A DNA stretch of 64,000 nt from Polytrichum commune (GCA_950295325.1 OX485806.1:56291169-56355168), one strand, 5' to 3'; shown: positions 44,773 to 58,855, numbered from the stretch's first letter. Numbers and translations are program-made. The notes: generated by a model from the sequence alone, not told the origin.

Positions 44773-47757
44773 AATGTTTCTTGAGCAATGGAAAATATAT
44801 GTCCATTCAATGGTTCCAGAGCTGTGTACTCACCAGTGTAAACTCTTTTGTATGCCTTCTTTCTACAGCCTCATAAACAGCAACTCCTGCAAGGGTTTTT
44901 TTACAGTGTAAGGCTGTTCCTTGTTCAGTGAAAATATTTGATAGACCCTTCATCAATTGAGTCTGCTATTTCATTTGGTTGGATGCTTCACCAGGGTCAC
45001 TTAAAGCAATAGACTGTCTTTTAAATCCATTCATCTGGATTGGTCATCTATTGCATTGTCACTGGTTTGCAAACTGGGGAGCCATGTGTATATGATGTGG
45101 CTGCTGGGACCTAGTCCGCAGGTGAGCTGGCAGCTGTTGCGAGTGCGGGGGTAAGGGGATGTGGGGTGTCTCTGAGTTGCTGCCCCTTGACCTTGGCAAA
45201 ATGTGTGAATGCACAGTCCATAATAAAGACCTTGGGTTGTGGGGCTCCACAATGGCTATTTAAGGCCGGCACGTGGGGGCTTATATTTCCTAAAGCCAAA
45301 ATTAGTCTGTTGCGGCCAGTTCTAAGGCAGACATTAAGTCCCCCCATACGAACAATGGGGTGTCAGATCCGGGCGGGGGCAGCCTCCTCGGAAATTTCTG
45401 AACCCGACCGAAAACTGCTGCCCGCCTCGCCCAACTTTGAAAAAAATATTGCTCTTGCATTCTTGAAGGCCGCTTGACTACAAATCCCATATTGAGTGCA
45501 CTTCACCTTCAAGGTCTAAAATCCAATATATATGTGCACTTCCCACTAGTAAATAACAATTCATTGGGATATCATTCCGGAAGTGAAACCATCAATGAAG
45601 CATGCAATTAACTTGGAGGTCAAATAAATTTACAAAATCCTCATTAACATTGCGGTTATAATTTTTATGACTTACCATTTGAAATTGTCTTTGTCATTCT
45701 AAAGTGAAACCTAAATTTAGTGTTCTGATTTAGTATGTATATTTTACAATTAATTTAGTAATGCCGAATACTTTCACAAGTATTCATACACACTCAAATC
45801 AATTAAGTGTGATTTAATGTGATCATAATTGGGCTCACAAAGGTGGAGTATAATCTATTTATATTTTATAGTTATTGGATTATCTCCGTGTTTCCATGAT
45901 GTCACCACGTGCACTACAAGGAACACAAGGCGGAACCATTGGATGATGTCATTGGGGGTTTCATGTCACTACAAATTGTGAAATATATCGCAATAAAATC
46001 CAATTGTGAAGTTCAAAGTCATTCATTTTTGGGTTCCAATGATTGTGGACACCAAAAAAGTGAATAAATCTACTATTTTCATAACATGTCATATTAATGT
46101 TATGGCGCCTAACTTCAACTTCAATTGAAACATGGAAAAATAGTGATTTTCTTGAGCAATCACTATAATTATGACAAAAATGTTAATAAATTGTGACTAA
46201 CCATGAATGTCATTTATTCTCCCCTCCACACATATTAAATTTAAGAACAAAAAGATTCAAGAGTTCATGACATTGCATTTTTTTAATGTAATTGTACACC
46301 AACAACTTGTATGTTGTGAGAATTGAGGTTGACAACAATAAACCTTAAACAAAATGTAAAATATATGTTTGTTGATATTCATTCAAAGACCCAATGACAA
46401 ACTTTGAGCTTAAATATACAGTACATCAAATGTCAATGTGACTCATCATAAGCATGGAAAAACCCCAATTCTCAATTTTAATAAACACATCTCATGCATG
46501 CATGCAACTCACTTCACAAAAACAACAATTATTTTAATTGTTATCCATTCATTTATGATGTTTATGTCAACAACAAACTTTAACATTGCAAATTAAAGCA
46601 TGCAAAAAACCATGAAGTGTTTCATAATCACAGTTGAATTTATTCAACTAGAGGTGAATAATGAATTCATAATCACTAGAGGTGGGCAAATAACAAAACC
46701 CTCATTTTATAGTGGAGGGACCCGATCTCTACATACAACCCTTACTACTACAAACCACCTTCTCCCTCTCCTCTGGCGCAGGAATGGTCTGAGGTTGGAT
46801 CATCTGCATGCATTGAATCTTCATTTCCTCATGTTGCAGTCCCAAACACTTGAAATGTAATGGGTAGCACTTCCTCATCACACAACTTTTAAACAACTTC
46901 ATGTAGAGAATGATATATCTAAGAATATCTAAGAGTATATTCAAGCACCCTTCCAGTCAATGCTACAACTAGTGCTTGTAAAGTCAAACACCAAAATGCC
47001 CTATGAGTGTTCCAATTTTAGAATAGATCCTTCAATTGGTTAGGTCACCCTCTATTCATGCCACTAGTGAGAATATAGAGTACAAAATATTTCAAAATTG
47101 AGATGTTCATAGCATTCTAAAACATGTGTAAGGACGTTCCCTTCCTGTTATAGCTTCAAGGATAATTTTTCAAGAAGCATGGTCCAAGAATACATGCGTG
47201 AATGTCGATGATAGTCCAGTGGCAAACTCTTATCAGTCAACACGTCATTTTTGCCAGCCTTTAACACAAAGCATGTGTAAGGACACAAAGGATGTAGAGG
47301 TAGAAGTGAAGTGGAATACATACATTCTAGCCTTAGCGAGTGAGCTAACATTGGACAATTTCAACCAAATATGATCAAACCACCATCACTCAAAATACAA
47401 TCTTTTGACACAACAACTAAGATCCCAAATAGACTGCTACCATTGCATAATACCAAATGCACACATGTCTATGAATTGTAGTCAATTAAGAAATAAAAAT
47501 AGTTGACAGACAAAATGGGTTGAGATAATGAGCAACTCACTTCATCAAATCAAAAAGTTACAACAGCCATGAGTTTCCAAAATCTGGCGTCAATAATGGT
47601 GGACATTTCTCAACTGTGGGGTTTGCAAATTAAGTAGAAATATTAATCAACTAAATACTCACATTCACCCACACTTGTAATGAGGATGTAACTAAACTAC
47701 ACAATACAATCCGGTTTGCTAGCCACCAGAGGAAGCATTTGACACCAAGTGACTTGA
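44773..47757. other. NAA35 3' flank and unassigned intergenic DNA
   Basis: The first few hundred bases should hold the NAA35 3' UTR. A GC-rich island at about 45,060-45,480 contains CCGGGCGGGGGCAGCCTCC and a 103-codon plus frame of unknown nature that ends at 45,477. It may be an exon relic or a small mobile element. The rest is AT-rich with no recognisable gene. Confidence 0.3.
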
Positions 47758-47961
47758 TTAGTTTTCGATGCTCTGGTTTCCCATTTTCTTCTTGGCCATG
47801 AGAAGCCTCTTTACGGCTGCTAAGGACTTTGGGTTTGATGCTGGAGTTGTTTCAGCTCTCACTTCGTCTTTTTGAGGCACAGCTGCACTCGGATTCTCCA
47901 GTATCTCCACCGTGTGTGAACCATCATCTACACATACTCGCACTTGTGCACAATCAATAGA
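47758..47961 (-). pseudogene. Possible terminal exon of an unidentified gene
   Basis: On the minus strand a strong acceptor-like sequence (CTTATTAATATTTTCAG, ending 47,962) leads into a 67-codon frame with balanced composition: SIDCAQVRVCVDDGSHTVEI, ..., KSLAAVKRLLMAKKKMGNQS, stop at 47,758. About 85 bases upstream (48,009) there is a GTAAGC donor-like site. A minus frame at 48,343-48,029 lies just above, but it reaches a stop before that donor, so no intact gene can be built. I do not recognise the protein. Either a decayed gene fragment or a chance frame. Confidence 0.3.
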
Positions 47962-49844
47962 CTGAAAATATTAATAAGTTGTTTATTACATCTCAAAACA
48001 CACAGCACACCTAGGCCATTGCTTACCACTAATAAGTACAAAACATTGTGCTCATTGCTCCTTCCGCTATTGTTTTCTTGTCAAACCTTCCAAAACCTGG
48101 ATCCCCAAAACGATAAATAACATCAATTTTGTCTAGTATAACATGTTGAGAGCTAAATACCAAGTCCCCCAAATGACTTACAGAACTTGTGCTGAGTTTT
48201 AAACCCATAATCACCAAAGGAGACCTATAACTTTGATAAATGGACCTTATCTTGGCTAGTTGGCTTCGGTGTATCAAACTGTTCACTCTCCATCCACTTC
48301 TCCTAGGATGTGAGAGACACAATTGATGCGAGATGGTTGCCATATTTATATTATGTCCATAACCATTTGCCTCAACACATTTTGGAACTCATATGAATAT
48401 CCTATTCATTATCAAAATGATATTCTCAAGATAATTGAATCTATAAGTCCCCCAATGATGTTGACTATTGAACCTAGAATGACTAACAAATTTTGAATAT
48501 ATATTTCAATCTCTTTCAAATACAAATCCTTTTGGCTCTTAGATCCATGCCTAAGTATGCACCACTCAAATATAGCTGTTTGATTTTAAAAATTGACCAT
48601 GGAGTTTCTTAATATATGCATTTGTTGAGTTCAGCATTAGTTGGTCAGATTTTATGCACATCATTTAGTTTATGAAGTGATTAATGGACATGGGATGTCC
48701 ATTTTTTTTATAGGCTTTGTATTGAATTGGAGGTTTATAACAGAACTTGAGGATGATAACTATATCCTCTAAATCAATTCTTGATGGTTGTTTATTTAGT
48801 TTTTTGATTGCCTTGTTACACTGTATGTTTGGTTTTGAGTGTCTTGGCTCTTTTGTATTGGAAAAATATTGCAAGTTTCATTGGTGAGTTTCTTACTAGT
48901 TAGATATTCTATCAAAAATAAATATATGAAGTCTTAAAGGGCTTCATGATTGCTATGGAACTTTTATAATATCCTAGCATGCGTAACTTATTGTTGTTGG
49001 CTAATTAATTGCCTAAGTTGTTGCATCATCATCAAATGCAATGTAATTTGTTTGTGTTATAAATATACATAAATATGCTTATCTTACCTCCTTAATAATA
49101 TTCTATCCACTTGCTTGGGTGACAAGTCCTGACTCCTATCTATCTGTAAGTGTACTTCCTATGATCCTAATTCCCATACAGAACTCAAAGGTTCTTGTAG
49201 TATGAAAAGGGAGGAAAGTCCAATCATAAGGTTATAACTCATCTTAAGGTGCTTCCCTACCTCCACAAATCGCTCATTCACTCATCAATTACTTTTTTCA
49301 AACACCACACATGCACATTCCAATTTCCCACCTTGCCTTGGCGGCTATGAAATATGTATGTTATATATGTTATTTGTAGGTACTCATGTTCTACCTTAGT
49401 TTCATATATCTGTGTGAACTTTGCTCTTCCAACACCATTTGGGGTTATTACTTTGGTCTTGATGCATATTACATGTAGTTGCAGGCTGTTTGAATCTTAT
49501 AGGGCGTTGTAGCAGCTAGTCTTCTTGATTCAAGATAAGATTTTGTACAAGGTGTTTTACATGAGGTTTTTTTAAGGAGTTTCTAATTTAGTGTGTAGTG
49601 ATGCAGATTAATTCAATTCTTTGAATGCACCATAGCTTGGAAAAAATCCTCGGCTTGACTGACAATTTAATACCATTGACTTGTGCAAGTGATTTATGAC
49701 CAAGGCAAGAGTTTTTTCTCAGCATTACAAAGAGTAAAGAAGATCCTTAGACTGATCTGTGATAGTTCAATGAATTTTACTATGAGGATGCTTACTCTAT
49801 AGGCAAAAATTTGAATTCTTTTCTACTCTTGCATAGTGTATGTG

Positions 49845-50192
49845 TGAAATTCTCACAAGCTCTCAAGTTGTCTTCAACGTGAAAGAACGAAGAGTATCTC
49901 TTGGGCAATATGTTCCCACTTGGCCAAGATTGCTCCCCTTATTCACTCTTCTGCATTAAATCCTTCGGACTTGCAAGCAGTAGATGGATTCCTCCTCGTT
50001 CCATGTCACTCATCGCTTCCATTATTTTCTAGTCTTCTCTTGCTCGCTCAATGAAAGTGAACTAATGGTGTGCAAGCCATTGGCCTCAACTGTATTCATG
50101 GCGCTCTTGCCAAGTTTGTTTCTCTCATGTAGAGTCTATGAAATTCTCACCAGCTATCAAGTGCTCTTCAACGTGAAGGAACGAAGAGTATC
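49845..50192. repeat. 54-bp direct repeat, two copies 294 bp apart
   Basis: Copies at 49,845-49,898 and 50,139-50,192 begin TGAAATTCTCAC and end CGAAGAGTATC, with five differences in 54 bases. Weaker similarity extends upstream (TTTCTACTCTTGCATAG against TTTCTCTCATGTAGAG). Probably an old segmental duplication or terminal repeats of an unknown small element. Confidence 0.7.
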
Positions 50193-51620
50193 AAGGTGCT
50201 TTTCAACATGGTCCTTTTTGGGGCTCAGGTTGTTACAATCACGATGTGCAGAATGAGAACTGCAACCTCCCTTACCCAACACCACACAAGAATGGGAGGA
50301 CGATGACCATCTTAAGCGATGCCATGGGGTGGACGAGTATATTGGGCAATTTGTGCATTATGCGTGCATGTGAACTACAAGAAATGAGTGAATATATAGT
50401 GAACCATCTGCATGCTATCAAGGAATTGGAGAAATACATGTACTAGACTTTTGTAGTCCCATATAGCATGGTGACTTGCTACATTTTGCAATGGACTAAA
50501 TGGTCCGTGTAGGTAGGTTTAGTGGTAGTTGAATGCAGTGACCATGACATTTTCATTTCTTGCTTGAGCTGTGGATTTGCCTACTGCACGATTCAAATCA
50601 TTTTTTCAGAATTTGAGGAATGGAAATTGATGTTGGTTATGTTACCCTTTTTGTGTGTACCGAAATGTGTATCATTTGGGAAGTCTTGAATACTTCAGCT
50701 GTGATTTTAAAAAATTCTCAATGTTTGGTTGTGAGTCGTGACTCAATGAATTTTGATATCTGGAGCAAGGGGAAAGTTGCACCTATTTGGAATGTGCACG
50801 ATACTTGAAGAATATTCTTGTATCACATTTTGTTGTGCACAATTCACTTAGAAAGCATATAAGTATTGCAAAATTTACCAACTTGCTATCTATTTTAATT
50901 GTGAATGTGAAATGTTAAACATGTCAATGATTATGCCAACAAAATAAATCTTGTAAAAATTGTGTGTAGAGGATACCATATTTTATAATTAAGTACTTGC
51001 GGACAATTTTTTATATGTGAATGTCAACTCATATGACGACAGGTGCAACATGCATTTTTTTAATAAATTTATATTTAAAAATTTATGCCAAACTTGTAAG
51101 TTTCCTTACAAAAATGCAAAATGTTCAAATATGGTCCGTCCCCTAGCTTTGGTCCCAAGCATAATGATATTGTGCTCAAATTTACAAGTGACATCTCACA
51201 TTTTATGTCGATAATACATGTATTATTGCAATGACATGGCCATGTGATCCTAGTAGTGAAGGTCAAGTGACAATATCTTGTCCATGACTACTGGTGCATT
51301 GCCGATTATCATGCATGGACATATATGAATACTAAAGAATATTGGGTATGTCCATTCTCGAGCATGCAGGATCCAAAAATTAGAGTAGTGGTGACTACCA
51401 ATGTAGTTGATGGTCTAGAGCTTTCATTACTAAGGTAGAGTGTGCTAAAACCAACACCCCATCCAAAACCAACATCTATAAACGTCTTCCTTCATGTCGG
51501 GTAGGTAACGGGTTCCACTATGTCTCATGTTGGTTCAAGGCGGGATTAAGGTGGCTTGTCAATGCCTATTTTAACCATTCTATTCACAACGCCAAGGAGG
51601 TAGGCCCACAAAGCACAAAA

Positions 51621-51666
51621 GGGTCATTTCCCAGGATGCAAGAGGGTCGGTTCCCGGGATGCAAGG
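51621..51666. repeat. 23-bp tandem duplication
   Basis: Two adjacent units: GGGTCATTTCCCAGGATGCA plus AGA, then GGGTCGGTTCCCGGGATGCA plus AGG. Four differences. Confidence 0.7.
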
Positions 51667-53119
51667 TGATGGTTTTGCAAACGAATTGGGTGGGATCATG
51701 GAGGTAGCCATGTGGCTTTGCATAATATTACTAGGCTTTGACGTAGTTTGGGTCTAGTACCCAACTATGTTGTGTTGGTTCTAGGCAATAAAGGTGGGGG
51801 TCCTCATCATATCCGAGGTTGCCATACAAGGGGCCTATGGATTGGTTCAAGGAAGCTAGTAGTTTTGACTTTGAATATTCATCAAATATTCAATTGAGAC
51901 TATTTTTTTTTCTTTCTTCATACCTATGTTTAGCCCAAAGGCTAATATGAATATATATTTTTTATATCAACCATGTAGCCATATGTATGTGCAATAGCTT
52001 AAAGTGTTGGTTTAAGCACCCTCTACCTTATATGGTGCAACGGAGGGTGGTTAGGAGATAATAAGTGGTTAGCAATACTGTGGGATCATCTTTCCCATTT
52101 AACATTTGCAATGCCAAAGGTATGTATCGGAGCCAAATAGATATTTCTTCTTTTCACACATCAAATTGCAATTCACTAATTGAGGAAGTGATTTGATGTT
52201 ACCCAATGATTGTTCATCCCTCTTCCCATCCAGAGCTTACAATTATACAGAGAGTTCAAATTAATGTGCTTGTTAGAGCAATGTGAGACTCCAATGTGAG
52301 CCTTTTACATTACCATCAAAGAATAGACTATCCACACCAAAGTGAGGCCAAGGCCAACAAACATTTTTTGCATTAACATTCACATATAATTTGATGAGCT
52401 TTGTACATCACACCCTTGTCATGTTGAGATGTTTCTTACACCATTGGAGAGTTCTTCAAAATAGTTTTCCAACGTTAGTTCAATCACCCCCATTGAATAA
52501 GATCTAAATCTCGGGCAAATAAAAGAGGGGTGATGTGTCTAGGAGGCAATGTGATTTTTTTTGGGGGACAACCTTCAAACTTAACCTTCACGAGGTTTAG
52601 TTTGGTCCATAAGCACCTCTCCAAAGCCACCCATGTGCTTAACTATCCCTTTATATGGGAGGCCACTACCTCATCTTTGTGGGACTTGGGCATCACCCCA
52701 AGGTCCACTTCCACAAGCAGTGTGTTTGGTCACTCCAATTAGGGGCATGACAACTTCTTGTTATCAATCAACGCTTGGCAATAGAGAGTATTTGTGTCAC
52801 TGGGTGTGACAGTAGTCTTCTGGTCCCATATGTGGCTTAGAATTTTTTTTTGTGAGTGCCATTGATTGCACCCCACCACAACATGTAATCCATACATTGC
52901 CTGCAATTATAATTGAATGGGCGTTAGTTTTTGGCCCATGGGCCAGCACAACAAATCAGCTAAATTTTGTATTGACCCCTTTGTCATTCTGAACAATGTG
53001 ATGATCATCATCATTTTTTTCCACTACAAAATGATAGAACCAAATTTGTGGAACGAGGCTTCATGAAAACCCTAAATCAAGATCATTGAATATGATCAAA
53101 TTGCTCCTCCAAAAAAAAT

Positions 53120-53220
53120 GCAGTATTGTGGTAGCCACAGCATTGAGGTCATCCACGCTTTTGCCACATTATGTTCTTCACATTGAAGCAGTATTGTGGT
53201 AGCCATGGCATTGAGGTCAT
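53120..53220. repeat. 33-bp direct repeat, offset 68 bp
   Basis: GCAGTATTGTGGTAGCCA, then CAGCATTGAGGTCAT or TGGCATTGAGGTCAT, at 53,120-53,152 and 53,188-53,220, with two differences. A local tandem duplication of a 68-bp segment is the simplest explanation. Confidence 0.75.
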
Positions 53221-54879
53221 CTTCACATTTCTTCTGCAACTGGGTCTTCAACATCCATGATAATGTACTCCAAGGATTTCTGTAGTAAGTCTCTTAACAT
53301 TCAGGGACAATATGAGAAAAATAGATACGAATAAGAGAATTGTTCTTGACCCTGGAAATATATCATGATTGCAATGGTTACCTCAATTTTAAACCCTGCA
53401 CATGTGAAAATGTGATCACATTCAAATGCTGAATTCCCATCTGAAAATGGTAATGTGAACCACAAACTGACTTGAAGGGCACTAAATCAATAGACTGCCA
53501 GCAAAGGTTTACCACAAAGGTTTGTGGAATGGAAGTGAGGCAAATAGATGTAAAGAAACTTGTATCATGGATGCTGCAATTTGATTACTTACAATGGGAG
53601 ACTGTATCCCCAATTATGCAAGTGGGTGTAGTTATCAAGGTAGTGCTGATTGCAAAAATGAAGGGCTTTGTCTTGCAAGCAGTAAGGTCAAGGCATCCAT
53701 AGTCGACCAAGTTTATTTGACTGCTCACTAGGGTCATGTAATGCCAACATCAATGAGATCTATATATTTAAGGTGAATGGAATTAAGGTTTATGTGATGG
53801 CGGTTTGTGATTGATCACCCTTATAAGATTTTTGACAACTTTCGTAGCCAAGCATTAGCATTTAGATGAGCGGTTATGCGTTAACTTGTAGATTGACTAT
53901 GTGTTACCCTAAACTTTGTTGCTTCGAAATTTATAACAATTTCCAAATTCATGAATTTTTTTCTTTTAACAAAAAAGTTACATTCTCCTTAGAATTGTTT
54001 CTTCTAGCAAGAAAAATAATTCCCCACTATTACTCTTCCTAAACAGATGCAAACTCTCTTGCTTTATTAGTTATAGATGCCTCAACCTTAAAGTTGAAGT
54101 GAACCCGCTGGATTAATTTGAAGGTTATATTTTAAAGTGAACTTGCTGGCTTTGAGTTTAAGGTTAAGATTTGATCATGGTTGGATGGCGCTTAGATTTG
54201 TCTACGTAGGTCGAAATGCAAAGACATGTGCAGGTTGGAACATAGTTTATACAGACCTTGGATTTTCCAGTGTTGGGTGTAGTCCACAAATGTAGCTCTC
54301 TGTTGTATCTCCACTGTCGTCTCACTTGCCGCCTGGGTTTGCAATGCAGTGCTCTAGATGTATGATTGCATCACCTGCATCATGGAAATTGAGTAGTTCA
54401 TCAAAGCAAGAAATGTTAGGGTTTGATGGACCATGTTTCACAAATAAAATCAAAATAAATTCACAAGACACCTTAGTGGCCCCAAGCCAGGCTTGGAAGA
54501 GGGGCAAGAATAAAACATTGATGATGGACATATATTTTCGAATATTACATTTTTATATTTATGTTGTGTATGCAAACATCTTATTATTAAAAGACAGCTT
54601 CTGAACTATAAGTAGTATGATCTCGGTTTTTTTAATTTAATGGGTCAATTTTGACATTCTCAGCTACAAACAGCAATGAGGAACTTGAAACATGGCCAAA
54701 GCTAGACGCCCACCTCTTTGTGTGGGTCCCACCATCACTACTGAGGTAAAGGGGTAAAGGGGAAAAACCTCACCCCCATAGGTTTGTGGTGAGTTCTTTT
54801 TAAGTGGGTTTAATCTAAACTAAGTCGGGACCTTTGATCCTCATTCCAAGGTCAATCATCTAAAAAACAAAATATACAT

Positions 54880-54925
54880 GTTATATATGTTATATATGTT
54901 ATATATGTTATATATGTTATATATG
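54880..54925. repeat. (GTTATATAT)n microsatellite
   Basis: Five perfect copies of the 9-base unit GTTATATAT. The unit length being a multiple of three keeps a repetitive Tyr-Asn-Ile frame open on the minus strand, which is not a gene. Confidence 0.9.
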
Positions 54926-55348
54926 TAATTGTGTGCATTTTCACTGTGGGTAATAGTGGTAGGGGCCCAACTCAAAGAAGAGGACATCGGGTGAATGTTC
55001 ATAATGCCTATCAAAGGGGGATGTGACTTGAAGGAGGGGAAGATGAAAACGCTAATTACTATTGTAGAGCCCATATATTATTATTCTAATCTAAAATAAC
55101 TCCAAAATCAAGATTAGAGACACTGAATTAACCTAGTGAATCTGAACTACAACATATCAACAACCAATCGATTAGGGACACGGTTTACTATTACCCCCTT
55201 GGTAGGTGTAAAGAAATCAAACATGTGGGCATCTATCCCTGGCCCTGAACATCTCCATTGTATGACATGTTTAGTGTTAAAGGGAGACTGGGAGTGTAAT
55301 TGGCTATTTAGAGTTCCGTAGTTGTGCCAACAACAGGGGCATACCTTT

Positions 55349-55530
55349 TGTTGAATCCTATACTCTACTCTTGCCAATACATAATGTAATGAAACCCAAT
55401 CATCTAATCAAATATTCTTGCACAAGGTAAACTTTCAATAGGATAATGTTTTATTACATGGGGAACAATCCGTTGAAATAGCACATCAAAGGATGTGTCT
55501 ATACAAGTCTTATTGGCTCATAAAAGGTCA
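55349..55530 (-). repeat. 3' LTR of the copia element
   Basis: Plus-strand start TGTTGAATCCTATACTC, end CATAAAAGGTCA. Partner of 59,743-59,965. The purine tract AAAGAGGGAGTAG just outside (minus strand) could be the polypurine tract. Confidence 0.85.
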
Positions 55531-55929
55531 CACTCCTTTAGCTATTCACTACTCCCTCTTTGTACTTGTAACTCCAAGCTTAAGTTTACATAACTCGTGT
55601 TTAGTTCGAGGTATAGTTTTTGTAAGGAAATCTGCATATTGATTTTTTTTTGTTGCAATATGTAAATTCCATGTCTTCACTAAGCATTTTTTTCACGTAC
55701 AAAGTGATGATGAATTTCTACTTGCTTCATTCTAGCATGGAACTTAGGATTTTAAGATAAAGTAATACAACTTTGATTTTCACAAGAAATGGTAGTTGGT
55801 TTAACTTGGTGAAAACCAATGTCCTTACAATGTTGTTGAAGCCATATAGTTTCCTTTGTTGCATTCGTGGAAACTATATATTATGCCTTTGTACTTGAAG
55901 AGGCCACCGTTGATTGTTTTTACTATTCC

Positions 55930-56526
55930 AACTTATGACCCCTTGACCTAGTAAAATATAATACTCGGTTGTTCATTGACGGTCATCTACTTCACCCGCC
56001 CAATCGGAATCACAATACCTGAACATTTGAGTGTCTCCATTTGTGTTTGGTCCATAATGTACTCCATGAGTAGTGGTACCACGTAGGTACCTCATACTTC
56101 GTTTGACGACGCTCCAATGTTTGACACCCGGGTCCTCTAAATATTGGCTTACGATACTAACTACAAAGGTGGTATCCGGCCGGGTACAAATCATGGCGTA
56201 TACTAAACATCCTACCACTCTTCGATATTGAAAGTTGGCCATGAATTGCTTTTCTTCAAGTGTTTGGGAACACATGTCTCTTGATAATTTTACATTGGCC
56301 TCCATTGGTGTAAATGAAGGTTTACAATTTGCATATTAAACCTCTTAGGTATATTTTCTATATATTTTTGTTGACTCAAATTGATGGTTTTAATTTCTAT
56401 ATTGCATATGACTTGTAAACCTAGGCAATAGTGCACTTCACTAAAATATTTCATTTCAAATTGTTGAGATAAGACCTTTTTTGTGTGCTTCAACAAATCT
56501 ATATTGTTACTAAATAGAATAGCATT
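55930..56526 (-). pseudogene. Copia RT C-terminal part and RNase H
   Basis: Minus frames 56,496-56,290 and 56,305-55,973 read FEMKYFSEVHYCLGLQV, YRRVVGCLVYAMICTRPDT and YCDSDWAGEVDDRQ. These are the copia RT end and the first RNase H motif. Just upstream the catalytic box reads YVDN instead of YVDD (Asn codon 56,526-56,524, GAT to AAT). The frame breaks at the junction of the two ORFs, and after VDDRQ the continuation STSSYVF is broken by stops. Confidence 0.85.
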
Positions 56527-56837
56527 GTCTACATATTAAGCCAACATGACAAATGACTTTCCCTCCCTTTCTATGTAGATGTTGTTATCCGCATGACTTT
56601 GGATAAATCATTGAACTTGGGTAAGGGAGGAATTTTATTTTTTGTGCCATGCGCGTTGAGATTTTCTAAGACCATATAAGCCTTTAGTTAATCAACATAC
56701 AAGATATTCATAACCCTCTACAACATACCCTTCGGTTGGTCCATAAAGATAATTTCTATCAAATTCCCATTAAGGATGACCATTTGGTGGTCCATTTATG
56801 ACATCCATTTGGTGGACTTCTAAATTGATTATGACAG

Positions 56838-57194
56838 CTATAGGAAAAGGATGTGAAAGGTAGTCATTTTGACTACGGGTGACAAAATGTCATGGAAGTC
56901 TACCCCTTTGACTAGAGAATAACCTTTTGCTACAAGTCTAGCCTTGTAGCGGTCAATTTTTACCATTAGCTTTATATTTGATTTTAAAGACCCACTTACA
57001 ACCAACCATTTTACGGCCGGGAGGTAATTGAATAAGGGTCCATGTCTTATTTTTTTTAGTAAAGTATAATATTTGGTATTCACGGCCTTTTGCCATTGAT
57101 GAGCATTAAGACCACTTAATGCCTCTTTTACGGTTTGGGATTCCGTACCTTGGGTAAAATGTAATTCTTCAGTGAAATCCAAATAATGGATCAA
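56838..57194 (-). pseudogene. Copia reverse transcriptase, N-terminal part
   Basis: The minus frame reads TVKEALSGLNAHQWQKAVN, then KIDRYKARLVAKGYSLVKGVDFHDILSPVVKMTTF, the hallmark start of plant copia RT. A short stretch between (about 57,010-57,060) is frameshifted. Between here and 56,526 the frame is lost. Confidence 0.9.
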
Positions 57195-57336
57195 TCTTTG
57201 AGATGGGCGCCGTTCACTTGTGGATCATCGTAATAATGAGGTTGATGTTTGATGGTCATCTTGCGGAACTTCTCAGGACTGAGAATCCCATTTCGGAATT
57301 GTACTATTCTAAATGATTAGAATCCGAGTCCTAAAA

Positions 57337-58370
57337 TCATAATAGGTGATTTCCAATAGGTGTTTGAGGAGGAGCGACCCTTATGTTAGGGGCATTTTGT
57401 TGTGGTTGGCCGTGCGGGAGGTTTCGGCCACCTTGCTTTATCGTTTGGTCTTCATCCAACAATAAAGGTTGTAGATCAATGAATGTATCATCTTCTGGTA
57501 GTTGTGCTTCTTCTTGGTTTTGGGTGTCTTCAATAAATGCTACATAATGACTAATGATGACAGATTTTGTGTTAAGGTTGTACAAACAATATCCCTTGAA
57601 ATTCTCATTATATCCGATAAGGATGCACTCAAGGGTTTTTTAAGTCTAATTTCTTTCTCTATCCTTTGGGATATGAGAATATGCTTTATTCTAAGAAACA
57701 TGTAGGTGGGCTACACTTGGTTTTCTATCCAACCATAGTTCTTCAAGGTTTTATTTTTAAGGGCAGAGGTAACCAATATGTTTTGTAGGTATACTGCAGT
57801 GGACACGACTTCAACCCAAAAATATATTGGGTAATCTAGCACTTGTTAACATACTACACACACATTCCATTATGGTGGGATTTTTATGCTCCGCTATACT
57901 ATTTTGTTCAGGGATATAAGGAACTTGTTTGGTGAACTATACCATTGTCTAAACGAAAATTTGTAAATGCTCCAGACATGTTCTCCCCATCATTGTCAAT
58001 CCTTAGCATTTTTATTTATTTTCATGTTTGTAGCTCCACCATTAGTTTATAAGACTTAAAAAACTCTAAAACTTCCCCTTTAGTTTTTGTAAATTTTACC
58101 ACACATGTTCGAGAGAAATCATTTATAAATGTGACAAAATATTTTGCACCCCCATGAGAAAATATTTGAATGGGACCACATATGTCAGAAGGAACTATTT
58201 CTAATAATTTTGTACCTTACCGCCCTCCCCATTTGGGAATTTTTTTACAACTTTATTTTCCCTCTTAACAACTAGTACATAAAGGAATTTCAAAATTTGA
58301 GGGTTTGTTTGAAGTGGGTGTACCAATCCATCTTCGTACATCTTTTTTAGCTTATGTAAAGTAGGATGAT
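57337..58370 (-). pseudogene. Copia integrase remnant
   Basis: In broken frames one can read peptides of the integrase core and its C-terminal linker, for example TLHKLKKMYEDGLV near 58,360 and a Gln/Pro-rich linker in the open frame 57,585-57,337. Many stops occur, so catalytic residues cannot be verified. Integrase would insert the cDNA into the genome. Confidence 0.65.
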
Positions 58371-58377
58371 CCATCCT

Positions 58378-58855
58378 TCAGTGCCATAACTCTACATTGG
58401 TAGAATTTAAGTCACGTACAACATGAGACCAACTATGATTGTGGGTATGGGATGTCCCTAGTTCATATAGATTACCTACCCTTCTTCCCGAGAAAATTAA
58501 TGTTTTACTCTCTTGGTCCTTTGTAAGGCATGAGTATGTTATGAACTCTACTTGGTAGCCCGCATCCGTAACTCTACTAACATGAATTAAACTCTTTTTT
58601 AAAGCCGGTATATGTAGGACATTCTTGATTGTCCTAGCTTCTCCACTATCTAGTGCAATCATGACAATCCCTCGTCCTTCAATATCATGACTCAAGTTGT
58701 CCCCCAAGCATACTTTACTTTTGCCAAGTTCTTGGTGTAGGACACAAACCACTCAACGTGTGGCGTCATGTGTTATGTTGCTATGGAACCGAGGTATCAC
58801 TTGTCACTCGATGTGTCTTCAACCTCCAATGCCATCATAAATAATTTAGTGTTTA
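58378..58855 (-). pseudogene. Copia protease and GAG-pre-integrase region
   Basis: Minus frame 58,752-58,378 contains GRGIVMIALDSGEARTIKNV, LHIPALKKSLIHVSRV and VGNLYELG, typical of the segment after the copia protease and before integrase. The protease active site should read WYLDSGATDHM. Here the readable remainder at about 58,760-58,795 starts with a stop in place of Trp, lacks the Asp-Ser-Gly triad and has another stop before HMT. It cannot be functional. Confidence 0.8.

Larger units (their letters stand above)
48344..55348. other. Unassigned intergenic DNA with small local repeats
   Basis: Seven kilobases without a supportable gene. Short frames are scattered on both strands with no domains. 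Local duplications and a microsatellite are listed separately. A slightly GC-richer part at 51,440-51,850 could be decayed LTR material, but no landmark proves it. Confidence 0.3.
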
